Notes: a model not told the origin generated them from the sequence alone. Counted from the stretch's first letter, positions 1 to 6,601 are shown. The stretch: DNA of 7,279 nt from JBBFMJ01 sp037441225 (GCA_037441225.1 JBBISU010000127.1:1-7279); one strand, 5' to 3'. Program-made: numbers and translations.

Positions 1-1813
1 CTTCTCCTCCATACATATCATCTGCAGTTCCAAGCATAATTGCTTTTGTCATTGCAGGCGAAGGTGGGGTGGTTGTTTGATTTTCATACCATTTATATAT
101 AAGGGCTGCTGCTCCTGCCATTGCTGGTGTTGAATGGCTTGTCCCTGATGACCAGGTGTAATATGTTTGCCCTTCTGGCCAGTAAGCATCATCAGGAGGA
201 GGACTAAAATCATTGCTTGGACCTCCACATACAGAAGAACCATCAAAACCAGAATATTGAGATGCAGCACCTTGTATATGGTTCCCTGGTGCCATTGCAT
301 CTGGCTTTATCCTACCATCTTCACAAGGACCTGGTGATGAAAAATCTGTTATATCATTGCAATCATCTGCATTAAAATCACTACATCCATCATTTTGTCC
401 CGGCTCCCTTACATTTTCAGATGCACCAGAGGTTATTACATTCTTAGCAGTCCCTGGGGCACCAACCATACCCTCGCTTGGACCATCATTCCCTGCTGCA
501 AATACTACAATAAATTGTTGAAGTCCATCGCCAGAATCATTATTTGCATCCCTTACCAGGGCATCATATTCTGCTGAATCAGAACTATAACCACCATAAG
601 TTGATGCACCCCAGGAATTTGAAGTTATAACTGCACCTTGTGCCTTTGATGATGATGTTATTTCAACCATTGTTGATGGACAAAAGGAACCACTATCGCT
701 GAAAACCTTTGTCTGTCCACCCCTTGCTGTTGGTGCAACACCAGTACCATAAAAAAAGTTATTTGGATCAAGCATTCCTGTCCCAGCTCCATCACCTAAG
801 ACAATTGCTTGGTTTATTGTTCCATGTCCTCCAACTCCATGGTTTCCATCTCCACAGAGGTCTACCTGATAAATTACCCTGCATTGTGAACCATCTTCTG
901 TATCAAAATCAGGGTGGTGTTGACCCACTGTTGTATTCCCTGTATCCCATCCATCATCTGCTACATCTACTATTACTGAACTTAAATCACCCAATCCAAC
1001 TGATGAAAGCCACGCCTTATACCCAGGTCCATTTGGGACACTCCCATTATGGTTTCCTGCCACTATTTGATCTTGTACTTCGTCTAATAACTTTTTTGGC
1101 AAATCTGGTTCTGCATATATTATGTGATCCAGTGCTGCTACTTTTTCTGCCACTTCTCTTTTTCCAAAAATCTTTAAAACAAAGTAAGGTGAATATAACT
1201 TGGAAGGCAATTTAAACTTTAATCCATATTCTTGTAATTTTTGTAAAGTATTTTCAACACCTTTACCATTTGCAATTATTAAATTTGCATTTCCTTCTAT
1301 ATACTTTTCTGCTTTCTTAATATGGGGCGAAAGGCGCCAGTCAGGTAGAAATTCTCCAACCCAATCAACTCCTTTTAAATTTTGAAGAGATGATACGGGC
1401 TTTCCTACATAAGCAAGAATTGAAAAATGGGGAATATAATGAGTAACGACCGTATCAGGAAGATTTTTTACACTTGCAACCCATTCTGCTTTCAATGGTC
1501 CTTTGAAATGGAAAAGATACAAACCTTCCTTTGGTATTGAATAAAGTGATGCTTTACCAGAAACAGAAAAACTTTCATGTATTCTTATTATATCCCATTG
1601 AGGAAGTTGTTTAATTGTTGCTTTTGAATCTTTGACAGATGTTGAAAGATAATCAGTAAGAATTGCCTTTTCATAATATTCAAGAACATTGACCTTATAC
1701 TGATTTGCAAATTGTTGTGGTGTCTGATTTGCAGGAGGAAATATTAAATATCTTTCTGAAGGAAAAAGGCAAAAACTATAAAGAAAGAAAAAAAGGTACA
1801 AAAAATTTTTCAT
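1..1813 (-). CDS. Secreted subtilisin-family (S8) serine protease, C-terminus cut off by window edge
   Basis: The frame is open for 604 codons from ATG at 1813 to the window edge, with no stop. The start has GGAGGT four bases upstream. Residues 1-17 are a signal peptide (MKN followed by a Phe/Leu-rich core). Residues about 95-165 carry a module common in long bacterial subtilases (GLYLFHFKGPLKAEW at 97, HYIPHFSILAY at 125, VDWVGEFLPDWRL at 149). Residues about 165-265 resemble an inhibitor-I9-like propeptide. The peptidase domain follows: catalytic Asp286 in VADDGWD, His330 in GGHGT, oxyanion Asn442 in AAGND, and Ser559 in SSGTSHSTPAMAG. All are intact, so it should be an active extracellular or surface endopeptidase; its substrate is unknown. 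Several Cys residues lie in the catalytic domain, and a Ca2+-loop-like insertion sits at 479-490. It is the third gene of the minus-strand cluster but has its own promoter. Domains after the catalytic one, such as an anchor or sorting signal, would lie outside the window. Confidence 0.93.
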   Translation of the reverse strand, partial: MKNFLYLFFFLYSFCLFPSERYLIFPPANQTPQQFANQYKVNVLEYYEKAILTDYLSTSVKDSKATIKQLPQWDIIRIHESFSVSGKASLYSIPKEGLYLFHFKGPLKAEWVASVKNLPDTVVTHYIPHFSILAYVGKPVSSLQNLKGVDWVGEFLPDWRLSPHIKKAEKYIEGNANLIIANGKGVENTLQKLQEYGLKFKLPSKLYSPYFVLKIFGKREVAEKVAALDHIIYAEPDLPKKLLDEVQDQIVAGNHNGSVPNGPGYKAWLSSVGLGDLSSVIVDVADDGWDTGNTTVGQHHPDFDTEDGSQCRVIYQVDLCGDGNHGVGGHGTINQAIVLGDGAGTGMLDPNNFFYGTGVAPTARGGQTKVFSDSGSFCPSTMVEITSSSKAQGAVITSNSWGASTYGGYSSDSAEYDALVRDANNDSGDGLQQFIVVFAAGNDGPSEGMVGAPGTAKNVITSGASENVREPGQNDGCSDFNADDCNDITDFSSPGPCEDGRIKPDAMAPGNHIQGAASQYSGFDGSSVCGGPSNDFSPPPDDAYWPEGQTYYTWSSGTSHSTPAMAGAAALIYKWYENQTTTPPSPAMTKAIMLGTADDMYGGE

Positions 1814-1841
1814 AATTACCTCCCAAAATTTCGTTTAAAAA

Positions 1842-1870
1842 ATTATATAAAAAAAAATATTTTTTGTCAA
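1842..1870 (-). promoter_or_regulatory. Perfect consensus sigma70 promoter upstream of the subtilase gene
   Basis: On the minus strand TTGACA (1870-1865) and TATAAT (1847-1842) are separated by exactly 17 bases of A/T. Transcription would start near 1835, about 22 nt before the ATG at 1813, leaving room for the GGAGGT at 1823-1818. It lies in the 67-nt gap after the preceding gene, so the protease can be transcribed apart from the two upstream genes. No strong terminator is visible in the gap, so read-through is also possible. Confidence 0.75.
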
Positions 1871-1880
1871 GTAATATTTT

Positions 1881-2771
1881 TTAGGGCCAAACGCAGTTGT
1901 AATTTAAATCAACGGGATAAGTTGCCTCTATGTAAATTGGGTCATTTGTTCCATGAAATACCTTTGAGCCATAAACATAAAGGGCAGGGGTACCATAAGA
2001 ATCCTTTGGGCTATAATCTTCAATTGTAATTTTTAATGAATAGCCATCCGCATCTGTTAAGCCATACTCTTGAAGTAAAAAATAATTTATTTGAAAATGC
2101 CCTAAGGGACCTAAACCTTTTATAATTTTTTTCTCCCCTACAAGATTTCCACCTTTATCATATAATTCTAAACCAATATCCATAGTTTTAGTTGAACTTC
2201 CACTTACGAAACCAACATTTGTATGGACATTTTCATTTTGAGTGAGACCATAAAGCCAGTGCTGATCTAAATTGTAGTCCTTATAAACAGGGTCAATATA
2301 ATAATACCAGGGAATACCTGGGATAGATTGGCTATATGTTCCTTTTGATGGGTCTTCTTTATCAACATAGGTAAAGGTTCTTGAAGTGGCAATAAGTGAT
2401 TTTGCTTTCCCTTGTGGATCTTTTCCATAAATTATTAAAGCACCACTTGTATTTGGTAAAACAACATCTCCAAAATTTGTTTTTATTACATCAGGGATAA
2501 TCATTGTTTGATGCTCAAGCAATGGTTCATTTAATTGTTTATAAATCCTTGTTTCCTCTGTTCTTCCTTCCATCCCAGATGGAAGAAATTCTAAGGTAAT
2601 AAATAAGGGAGAACCAGAAGGATTTGTTATATAGAGATCAGTGTTCCAAAGAGCATCATTTGCGCCCTCTGCTTCATAAGCAACAGCAGGAATAAAAACA
2701 ACATCTCCTGATCTGAAAATTGCAAAAACATTTATTGATAAAAATAAAAGTATTGAAAAAAATTTTTTCAT
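1881..2771 (-). CDS. Secreted protein with two tandem RTNLG-like beta domains
   Basis: A 296-residue protein with a signal peptide at 1-17 (MKKFFSILLFLSINVFA). The start is set by AGGAGG (2781-2776), which overlaps the stop of the upstream gene. Two related halves are visible. Copy 1 begins FIPAVAYEAEG at 26, with LWNTDLYITNPSGSPLFITL at 41 and SGALIIYG at 109. Copy 2 has VHTNVGFVSGSSTKTMDIGL at 182, GPLGHFQINYF at 221, DGYSLKITIED at 242 and VFHGTNDPIYIEA at 271. This [RN]TNLG/NPS pattern followed by a GPxGxxQIN segment and a final GTxDPxYI is one I recall from large secreted proteins of Acidobacteriota-like bacteria, where it looks like an immunoglobulin-like beta-sandwich of unknown function. 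No catalytic motif is seen. The middle (136-180) is rich in Tyr and Trp. It probably acts outside the cytoplasm. Its position directly before a secreted subtilase suggests a partner, substrate or surface-binding role, which is inference only. Confidence 0.85.
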   Translation of the reverse strand: MKKFFSILLFLSINVFAIFRSGDVVFIPAVAYEAEGANDALWNTDLYITNPSGSPLFITLEFLPSGMEGRTEETRIYKQLNEPLLEHQTMIIPDVIKTNFGDVVLPNTSGALIIYGKDPQGKAKSLIATSRTFTYVDKEDPSKGTYSQSIPGIPWYYYIDPVYKDYNLDQHWLYGLTQNENVHTNVGFVSGSSTKTMDIGLELYDKGGNLVGEKKIIKGLGPLGHFQINYFLLQEYGLTDADGYSLKITIEDYSPKDSYGTPALYVYGSKVFHGTNDPIYIEATYPVDLNYNCVWP

Positions 2772-2779
2772 TATTCCTC

Positions 2780-3316
2780 CTAAAATTTTATTAAAATTCC
2801 ACCTTGAATGTTAAAAGCAAAAACAGCATCCTCAATTGGAATGTAATGGAGTTCAGCATTTAAATAAATTGAGGTCCTCTTTGTGATAGGTATATATGTT
2901 TCAAGCCCAGCCATTGCTCCAATTTTATCCACATCAATTTTTTGTACTACTTGGTTTTCATCCAATATTAATGTTTTTTCATTTTCCCCTTTATAATATG
3001 AAATCCCTCCAAAAAAGCCAGCATCACCAATTTGGGTATCAAATAAATATGAAATAGTTAAAGAATAGTAATTTAAGTCAAATCTATAATCTTCTTTTTC
3101 GCGTCTTGTTTCAATTTTACCTGCCCTTAATTGAAGAAGTGTGTCTTCTTCAAGGTTTGTAAAAAGATAAATTCCTAAGGATTTCAAATCCCTTTTTTCT
3201 TCATCATGGGGACGCAAAACAGAATTCCCAATTCCTATGGCACCTCCAAATTGTAAGTTTTGTGAAAATACAATAGAGGAAAAGAATAAAAAAAATAAAA
3301 AATAAAATTTTTTCAT
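2780..3316 (-). CDS. Small outer-membrane beta-barrel protein
   Basis: A 178-residue protein starting MKKFYFLFFLFFSSIVFSQ, a clear signal peptide with likely cleavage after VFS. About eight amphipathic beta strands follow, such as LQFGGAIGIGN, SLGIYLFTNL, LLQLRAGKIETR, NYYSLTISYLF, GFFGGISYYKG, IGAMAGLETYIPI, SIYLNAELHYI and FNIQGGILIKF. The protein ends in Phe, the usual C-terminal signal for the BAM machinery. Size and strand count fit the 8-stranded OmpW/OmpX-like barrel superfamily, but no specific family signature is recognised. The charged stretch around residues 38-46 (RPHDEEKRDLK) would be an extracellular or periplasmic loop. I start at 3316 because GGGAGG (3326-3321) lies just upstream; upstream in-frame ATG (3328) and TTG (3334) codons overlap or precede that ribosome site. 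It is the first gene of the minus-strand cluster, with 8 nt to the next start. Confidence 0.85.
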   Translation of the reverse strand: MKKFYFLFFLFFSSIVFSQNLQFGGAIGIGNSVLRPHDEEKRDLKSLGIYLFTNLEEDTLLQLRAGKIETRREKEDYRFDLNYYSLTISYLFDTQIGDAGFFGGISYYKGENEKTLILDENQVVQKIDVDKIGAMAGLETYIPITKRTSIYLNAELHYIPIEDAVFAFNIQGGILIKF

Positions 3317-3336
3317 AGGACCTCCCATATTCAAAT

Positions 3337-3366
3337 ATTATACCTCAAAATAAATAATTATGTTTA
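3337..3366 (-). promoter_or_regulatory. Promoter for the minus-strand barrel/secreted-protein genes
   Basis: TATAAT lies at 3342-3337 on the minus strand with a weaker -35, TAAACA (3366-3361, four of six consensus bases), at 18-bp spacing. Predicted start is near 3330, which places GGGAGG almost at the 5' end of the transcript. The -35 box touches the palindrome at 3366-3380. Confidence 0.55.
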
Positions 3367-3380
3367 GATTTTAAAAATCT
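3366..3380. promoter_or_regulatory. 15-bp palindrome between divergent promoters, candidate operator
   Basis: AGATTTT-A-AAAATCT is a perfect 7-bp inverted repeat around one central base. It sits between the minus-strand -35 (ending at 3366) and the plus-strand -35 (starting at 3382). A dimeric regulator bound here could control both directions. Base composition alone makes short A/T palindromes fairly common in this DNA, so function is unproven, and no regulator gene lies nearby. Confidence 0.35.
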
Positions 3381-3381
3381 T

Positions 3382-3410
3382 TTGACATATTTTGAGATTT
3401 AGAATATATT
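3382..3410 (+). promoter_or_regulatory. Sigma70 promoter for the aldehyde dehydrogenase gene
   Basis: TTGACA (3382-3387) and TATATT (3405-3410) are separated by 17 bp. Transcription is expected near 3417, followed by AGGAGG (3422-3427) and ATG at 3433, giving a leader of only about 16 nt. Confidence 0.7.
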
Positions 3411-3432
3411 ATATGAAAAAAAGGAGGTTTCT

Positions 3433-4857
3433 ATGAAGTTTTTATTAAATGGAGAATGGCAAGACAGAAAAAATAAGATTGAAGTAAGGGATCCTTATGA
3501 TAACCATTTGATTGATACTGTCCCGGAAGGTGAAGTAGATGATGTAGAAATTGGAATAAAGGCAGCAGAAGAAGGTTTTAAAGAAATTTCAAGTTTAACT
3601 GTTTATGAAAGGGCACAAATCCTTTACAAAACTGCACAAATTGTAAAGGAAAATTTGGAGGACTTTGCAAGGACAATTGCCCTTGAAGGTTCAAAAACAA
3701 TAAAAGAAGCAAGAAAAGAAGCAAATAGATGTGTAAACACTTTAACTGTTTCAGCAGAAGAAGCAAAAAGAATATTAGGTGAAACAATTCCTTTTGATTC
3801 TTTCCCTGGTGGTGAAAAAAGGATTGGCTATTATTACAGGTTTCCAATTGGAATTGTCCTTGCAATTACACCTTTTAATGATCCATTAAATTTAGTTGCC
3901 CATAAATTAGGACCTGCCTTTGCTGCTGGAAATGCTGTAATACTTAAGCCAGCAACAGTTACACCTCTTTCTGCTTTAAAATTAGGAGAAGCATTATTAA
4001 AAGCAGGGCTTCCACCAAAGGCATTAAATATAATAACTGGTTATGGTTCAAAGATTGGAGATATTTTAGTTAAAGATGAAAGGATAAGGATGGTTTCTTT
4101 TACAGGTGGTTTGGAAGCTGGAAAAAGGATTGCATCCCTTGCTGGTATTAAAAAGATTGGTATGGAGCTTGGTTCAAACTCACCAGTCATTGTTTTAAAA
4201 GATTGTGACTTAGAGATGGCAGTTGAGTCCTGTGTATCTGGTGCATTCTGGGCAGCTGGACAAAATTGTATTGGAGTTCAAAGGATTTATATTGAAAAGG
4301 AGATTTTTAAAGAGTTTACTGAAAAATTTGTTGAGAGGACAAAAAAATATAAAGTTGGACCAAAACTTGAAGAGGACTGCGATATGGGTCCTATGATTAC
4401 AGAAGGAGAAGCAAAACGACTTGAAGAATGGGTTGAAGAAGCAAAAAAAATGGGGGCAAAAGTCTTGTGCGGAGGAAAAAGAGAAGGGGCTATTTTATAT
4501 CCAACAGTTTTAATTGATGTACCGGAAAATGCTAAAATACACAAAGAAGAGGTCTTTGGGCCAACAGTTAATTTATATCCTGTAAATAATTTAGACGAAG
4601 CAATTGAAAAATCAAATTCTCTTCCCTTCGGTTTACATACAGCAATTTTTACAAATGATTTAAACCTTGCTTTCAAAGCTGCTTACAAACTTGAATGTGG
4701 TGGTGTTATGATAAATGATTCAACTGACTATCGCCTTGATTCAATGCCCTTTGGAGGCGTAAAATACTCAGGACTTGGGAGAGAAGGGATTAAATTTGCT
4801 TTACAGGAAATGACAGAGCCAAAAGTTATTTGCTTTTACATGCCTGATTGGAGATAA
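3433..4857 (+). CDS. NAD(P)-dependent aldehyde dehydrogenase (lactaldehyde/phosphonoacetaldehyde dehydrogenase-like branch)
   Basis: A complete 474-residue cytoplasmic ALDH, the normal family length, oxidising an aldehyde to its acid with NAD(P)+. Visible key residues are Asn149 in ITPFNDPLN (oxyanion), Lys172 in ILKPA (cofactor), the FTGG glycine turn, Glu245 in GMELGSNSP (general base), nucleophile Cys279 in GQNCIGVQRI, and Glu373 in EEVFGP (nicotinamide ribose). The segments PFNDPLNLVAHKLGPA, GQNCIGVQRI and GGVMINDSTDYRLDSMPFGG, and the end GREGIKFALQEMTEPKV, match the branch holding lactaldehyde, phosphonoacetaldehyde and related semialdehyde dehydrogenases rather than betaine-aldehyde or succinate-semialdehyde enzymes. 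After KPA comes Thr175, where strictly NAD-dependent enzymes usually carry Glu, so NADP+ use is plausible. The start has AGGAGG five bases upstream. It appears monocistronic and divergent from the secreted-protein cluster, so its substrate is not revealed by neighbours. No lesion is seen. Confidence 0.93.
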   Translation: MKFLLNGEWQDRKNKIEVRDPYDNHLIDTVPEGEVDDVEIGIKAAEEGFKEISSLTVYERAQILYKTAQIVKENLEDFARTIALEGSKTIKEARKEANRCVNTLTVSAEEAKRILGETIPFDSFPGGEKRIGYYYRFPIGIVLAITPFNDPLNLVAHKLGPAFAAGNAVILKPATVTPLSALKLGEALLKAGLPPKALNIITGYGSKIGDILVKDERIRMVSFTGGLEAGKRIASLAGIKKIGMELGSNSPVIVLKDCDLEMAVESCVSGAFWAAGQNCIGVQRIYIEKEIFKEFTEKFVERTKKYKVGPKLEEDCDMGPMITEGEAKRLEEWVEEAKKMGAKVLCGGKREGAILYPTVLIDVPENAKIHKEEVFGPTVNLYPVNNLDEAIEKSNSLPFGLHTAIFTNDLNLAFKAAYKLECGGVMINDSTDYRLDSMPFGGVKYSGLGREGIKFALQEMTEPKVICFYMPDWR

Positions 4858-4889
4858 GTTTTATTTTGAGAATTTAAAAGATTATTTTT

Positions 4890-4918
4890 CTAAATTTTGC
4901 CTAAATTTGTATTATAAT
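4890..4918 (+). promoter_or_regulatory. Promoter with 11-bp-spaced direct repeat upstream of the three-gene operon
   Basis: A consensus TATAAT lies at 4913-4918, but no good -35 box is present at 16-18 bp (ctaaat at 4890-4895 is the best). In its place CTAAATTT occurs twice, at 4890-4897 and 4901-4908, exactly 11 bp apart, which is one helical turn and fits an activator site. Start would be near 4925, right at the AGGAGG (4926-4931). The rest of the 78-nt gap (4858-4935) holds only weak A/T inverted repeats and no convincing terminator for the upstream gene. Confidence 0.5.
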
Positions 4919-4935
4919 ATAAAGTAGGAGGTTCT

Positions 4936-5556
4936 ATGATATATTTTTTATTATTTTTTTTCCAACAACTTCTTTTTCAAAATGAAAATATTAAGGAAAA
5001 AGAAATTATCCAGGAACTATTAAAATTAAATTCAGCAGGTGTATCAGAAGAAATAATGATTGACTATGTTGAAAATTATAAAAAGAAATACCAAATTAGT
5101 GCAGAAGACCTTATTTTATTAAAAGAAAAAAATGTCCCTGAAAATGTTATAAAAAAACTGCTTCAATTCCAGAGCTTTCAATTAGAAGAAAAAAAAGAAA
5201 ATGTGTTTCCAAAAGAATTTAAAACATTAGTACTAAAAAAGGGATTTTTAAAAAAAGACAGAATTGGAACGATTGCTATAAGGGAAGAAAGGGTTGAATG
5301 GCTTGATATAAAAGACCCTTCTTCAAGTTTTTCTTTTAGAATTGATAATATAAGATCTATATTTTTAAAATGTGAGCCAAAGGCAGAAAAACCTTTTTGC
5401 TATGAAATAACTTTTTCAAACTTTCAAGGAAAAGATTATTCTTTTTCCGATTTCAATTGGAAATCAGGAGAAAATAAACAAATAATTTCTCTTTATAATT
5501 TTTTTAAAGAAAATTTTAAAAATATAATTTATGGAGAAACTATCACTGCGAGATAA
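4936..5556 (+). CDS. Exported protein with helical repeat and PH/GRAM-like domain, function unknown
   Basis: A 206-residue protein started by ATG with AGGAGG four bases upstream. Residues 1-14 (MIYFLLFFFQQLLF) are very hydrophobic but lack the usual positive n-region, so this is either an unusual signal peptide or a short membrane anchor. Residues 23-78 form two similar helical units, IIQELLKLNSAGVSEEIMIDYV and then ISAEDLILLKEKNVPENVIKKLL. This pattern (leucine-rich helix, Gly/Asn-Val, then Glu-x-Ile/Val-Ile) is one I recall from exported bacterial proteins. Residues 95-195 look like a PH/GRAM-type beta fold ending in an amphipathic helix: FKTLVLKKGFLKKDRIGTIA, VEWLDIKD, SFSFRIDNIRSIFL, CYEITF, YSFSDF and ISLYNFFKENFK. 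No enzyme motif is seen. Its 3' end overlaps the next gene by 26 nt, which suggests joint expression and perhaps a complex. Confidence 0.75.
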   Translation: MIYFLLFFFQQLLFQNENIKEKEIIQELLKLNSAGVSEEIMIDYVENYKKKYQISAEDLILLKEKNVPENVIKKLLQFQSFQLEEKKENVFPKEFKTLVLKKGFLKKDRIGTIAIREERVEWLDIKDPSSSFSFRIDNIRSIFLKCEPKAEKPFCYEITFSNFQGKDYSFSDFNWKSGENKQIISLYNFFKENFKNIIYGETITAR

Positions 5557-6601
5557 AAATTGGTTTTTTTACATAATCCTGTTTTTATTATTTTTGGTAA
5601 TTGGAATTTTTTTATATTATTACAAAGAAAAAGAAAAACCACCTGAAATTGAGTTAGAAGAAGCCCTTCTTTTTTTTAGAGAAGGTGATAAATTATTAAA
5701 GGGACCTATATTTTTAGAAGAAGAACATAATATAAATCTTGAAGCAGTTTTGAAAGCAAAAAAAGATAAAAAAGAAATTTATTTTTCAAATTATAAGAAT
5801 ATAATCTCTAAAAACATCCCAAAAGAAAATATTTTAAGTTATAGTGAATTTCCATATATATTAAAATTTTTATGGTTTACTTTTGAACCAGAGATGATTT
5901 ATTATTATATCTCTGAAAATTCCTTAGAAAATTTTAAATGGAAAACCTTTTTTTTAAAAGATACAAAAGAACCTTCCTTTTCCCCTCCATTTGAAGCTCA
6001 AAACACATCTTTCTTAGAAAAAGCTCCTTATGGAGAATTTTTAGGAAAATATTATGGAACTCAAAGGTATTCAGTAAGGGTTGAAATTTATGATAAAAGA
6101 GCGCCAAGGATTCCTTTTAAAGTTTTACACTCCTCTAAATTAGAAGATCCAGATACTTCTTTAAATGTCATAATTGGAAAAGGTGAAAAAGGGACACCTT
6201 TATATTATTTTACCTCTTATGGTAACTTGCCATTTTTTTCAATCCCTTCAGGAAATTTACAGATTTTAAAAGAGACAATAAATAAATTAATATTAAAAAG
6301 ATGGGCTTTTGGAACCCTCTTATTCTGCCAGCCAGAAGGTTTTAAATTTAAGCCCTTAAGTGTCGTTTGGGATGGAGATAATTTGCTGACAATTATGGGA
6401 AAACCCTTAATCTGGGGAAAGGATATAGAAGAAGGGGATTCTATGATTTCTCAAAAGCAAATAGTTATATTTTTTGAAAGGGAAAAAGATAAAGTTACAA
6501 AGGAAGCAAAGATTTTGTCTCATACAAAGACACCTCTTATCCTTGGTAAATTAAAAGATATTCCTCCTGACAATTTTACATTAATAAAATACATAAAATA
6601 A
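5531..6601 (+). CDS. Single-pass membrane protein with large extracytoplasmic domain, function unknown
   Basis: A 356-residue protein of no family I recognise. After a short basic N-terminus (MEKLSLRDKN), residues 11-30 form one transmembrane helix (WFFYIILFLLFLVIGIFLYY) followed by YKEKEK, so the topology could be N-in with residues about 36-356 outside the cytoplasm. The soluble part is mixed alpha/beta. Visible segments are IELEEALLFFREGDKLLKG (40-58), YGEFLGKYYGTQRYSVRVEIYDKR (167-190, described as a beta stretch) and SVVWDGDNLLTIMGKPLIWG (277-296). Cysteine is nearly absent (Cys266 only). The start at 5531 lies inside the preceding gene and has no Shine-Dalgarno sequence, so translation probably depends on coupling. 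A CTG at 5546 with GGAG nine bases before it is a possible alternative that would leave the helix intact. The stop shares its last base with the next ATG. Confidence 0.75.
   Translation: MEKLSLRDKNWFFYIILFLLFLVIGIFLYYYKEKEKPPEIELEEALLFFREGDKLLKGPIFLEEEHNINLEAVLKAKKDKKEIYFSNYKNIISKNIPKENILSYSEFPYILKFLWFTFEPEMIYYYISENSLENFKWKTFFLKDTKEPSFSPPFEAQNTSFLEKAPYGEFLGKYYGTQRYSVRVEIYDKRAPRIPFKVLHSSKLEDPDTSLNVIIGKGEKGTPLYYFTSYGNLPFFSIPSGNLQILKETINKLILKRWAFGTLLFCQPEGFKFKPLSVVWDGDNLLTIMGKPLIWGKDIEEGDSMISQKQIVIFFEREKDKVTKEAKILSHTKTPLILGKLKDIPPDNFTLIKYIK

Noticed and set aside
49..300. 83-codon minus-strand frame
   Set aside because: It is an out-of-frame shadow of the protease around its catalytic Ser region. 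The correct frame carries GTSHSTPAMAG.
395..577. 60-codon plus-strand frame
   Set aside because: Antisense to the protease, no ribosome site, and the sequence is not protein-like.
709..1215. 168-codon plus-strand reading frame inside the protease gene
   Set aside because: It is the antisense shadow of the S8 catalytic domain, whose motifs are read without interruption on the other strand. The product is a Leu/His-rich, low-complexity string with no family resemblance.
1200..1385. 61-codon plus-strand frame
   Set aside because: Antisense to the protease N-terminal module, with no supporting signal.
3317..3334. Upstream TTG/ATG starts adding six residues to the barrel protein
   Set aside because: They lie on or before the GGGAGG site, and the signal peptide is best formed from the MKK start at 3316.
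3578..3865. 95-codon minus-strand frame within the aldehyde dehydrogenase
   Set aside because: Antisense shadow with a Leu/Phe/Gln-rich product. The dehydrogenase frame is intact and motif-supported.
4287..4676. 129-codon minus-strand frame within the aldehyde dehydrogenase
   Set aside because: Antisense shadow with a Ser/Phe-rich product, no ribosome site and no recognisable domain.
4871..4896. AATTTA...TAAATT inverted repeat as a terminator for the aldehyde dehydrogenase
   Set aside because: The stem is pure A/T with a 14-base gap and no T tract follows, so it would not be a stable intrinsic terminator.
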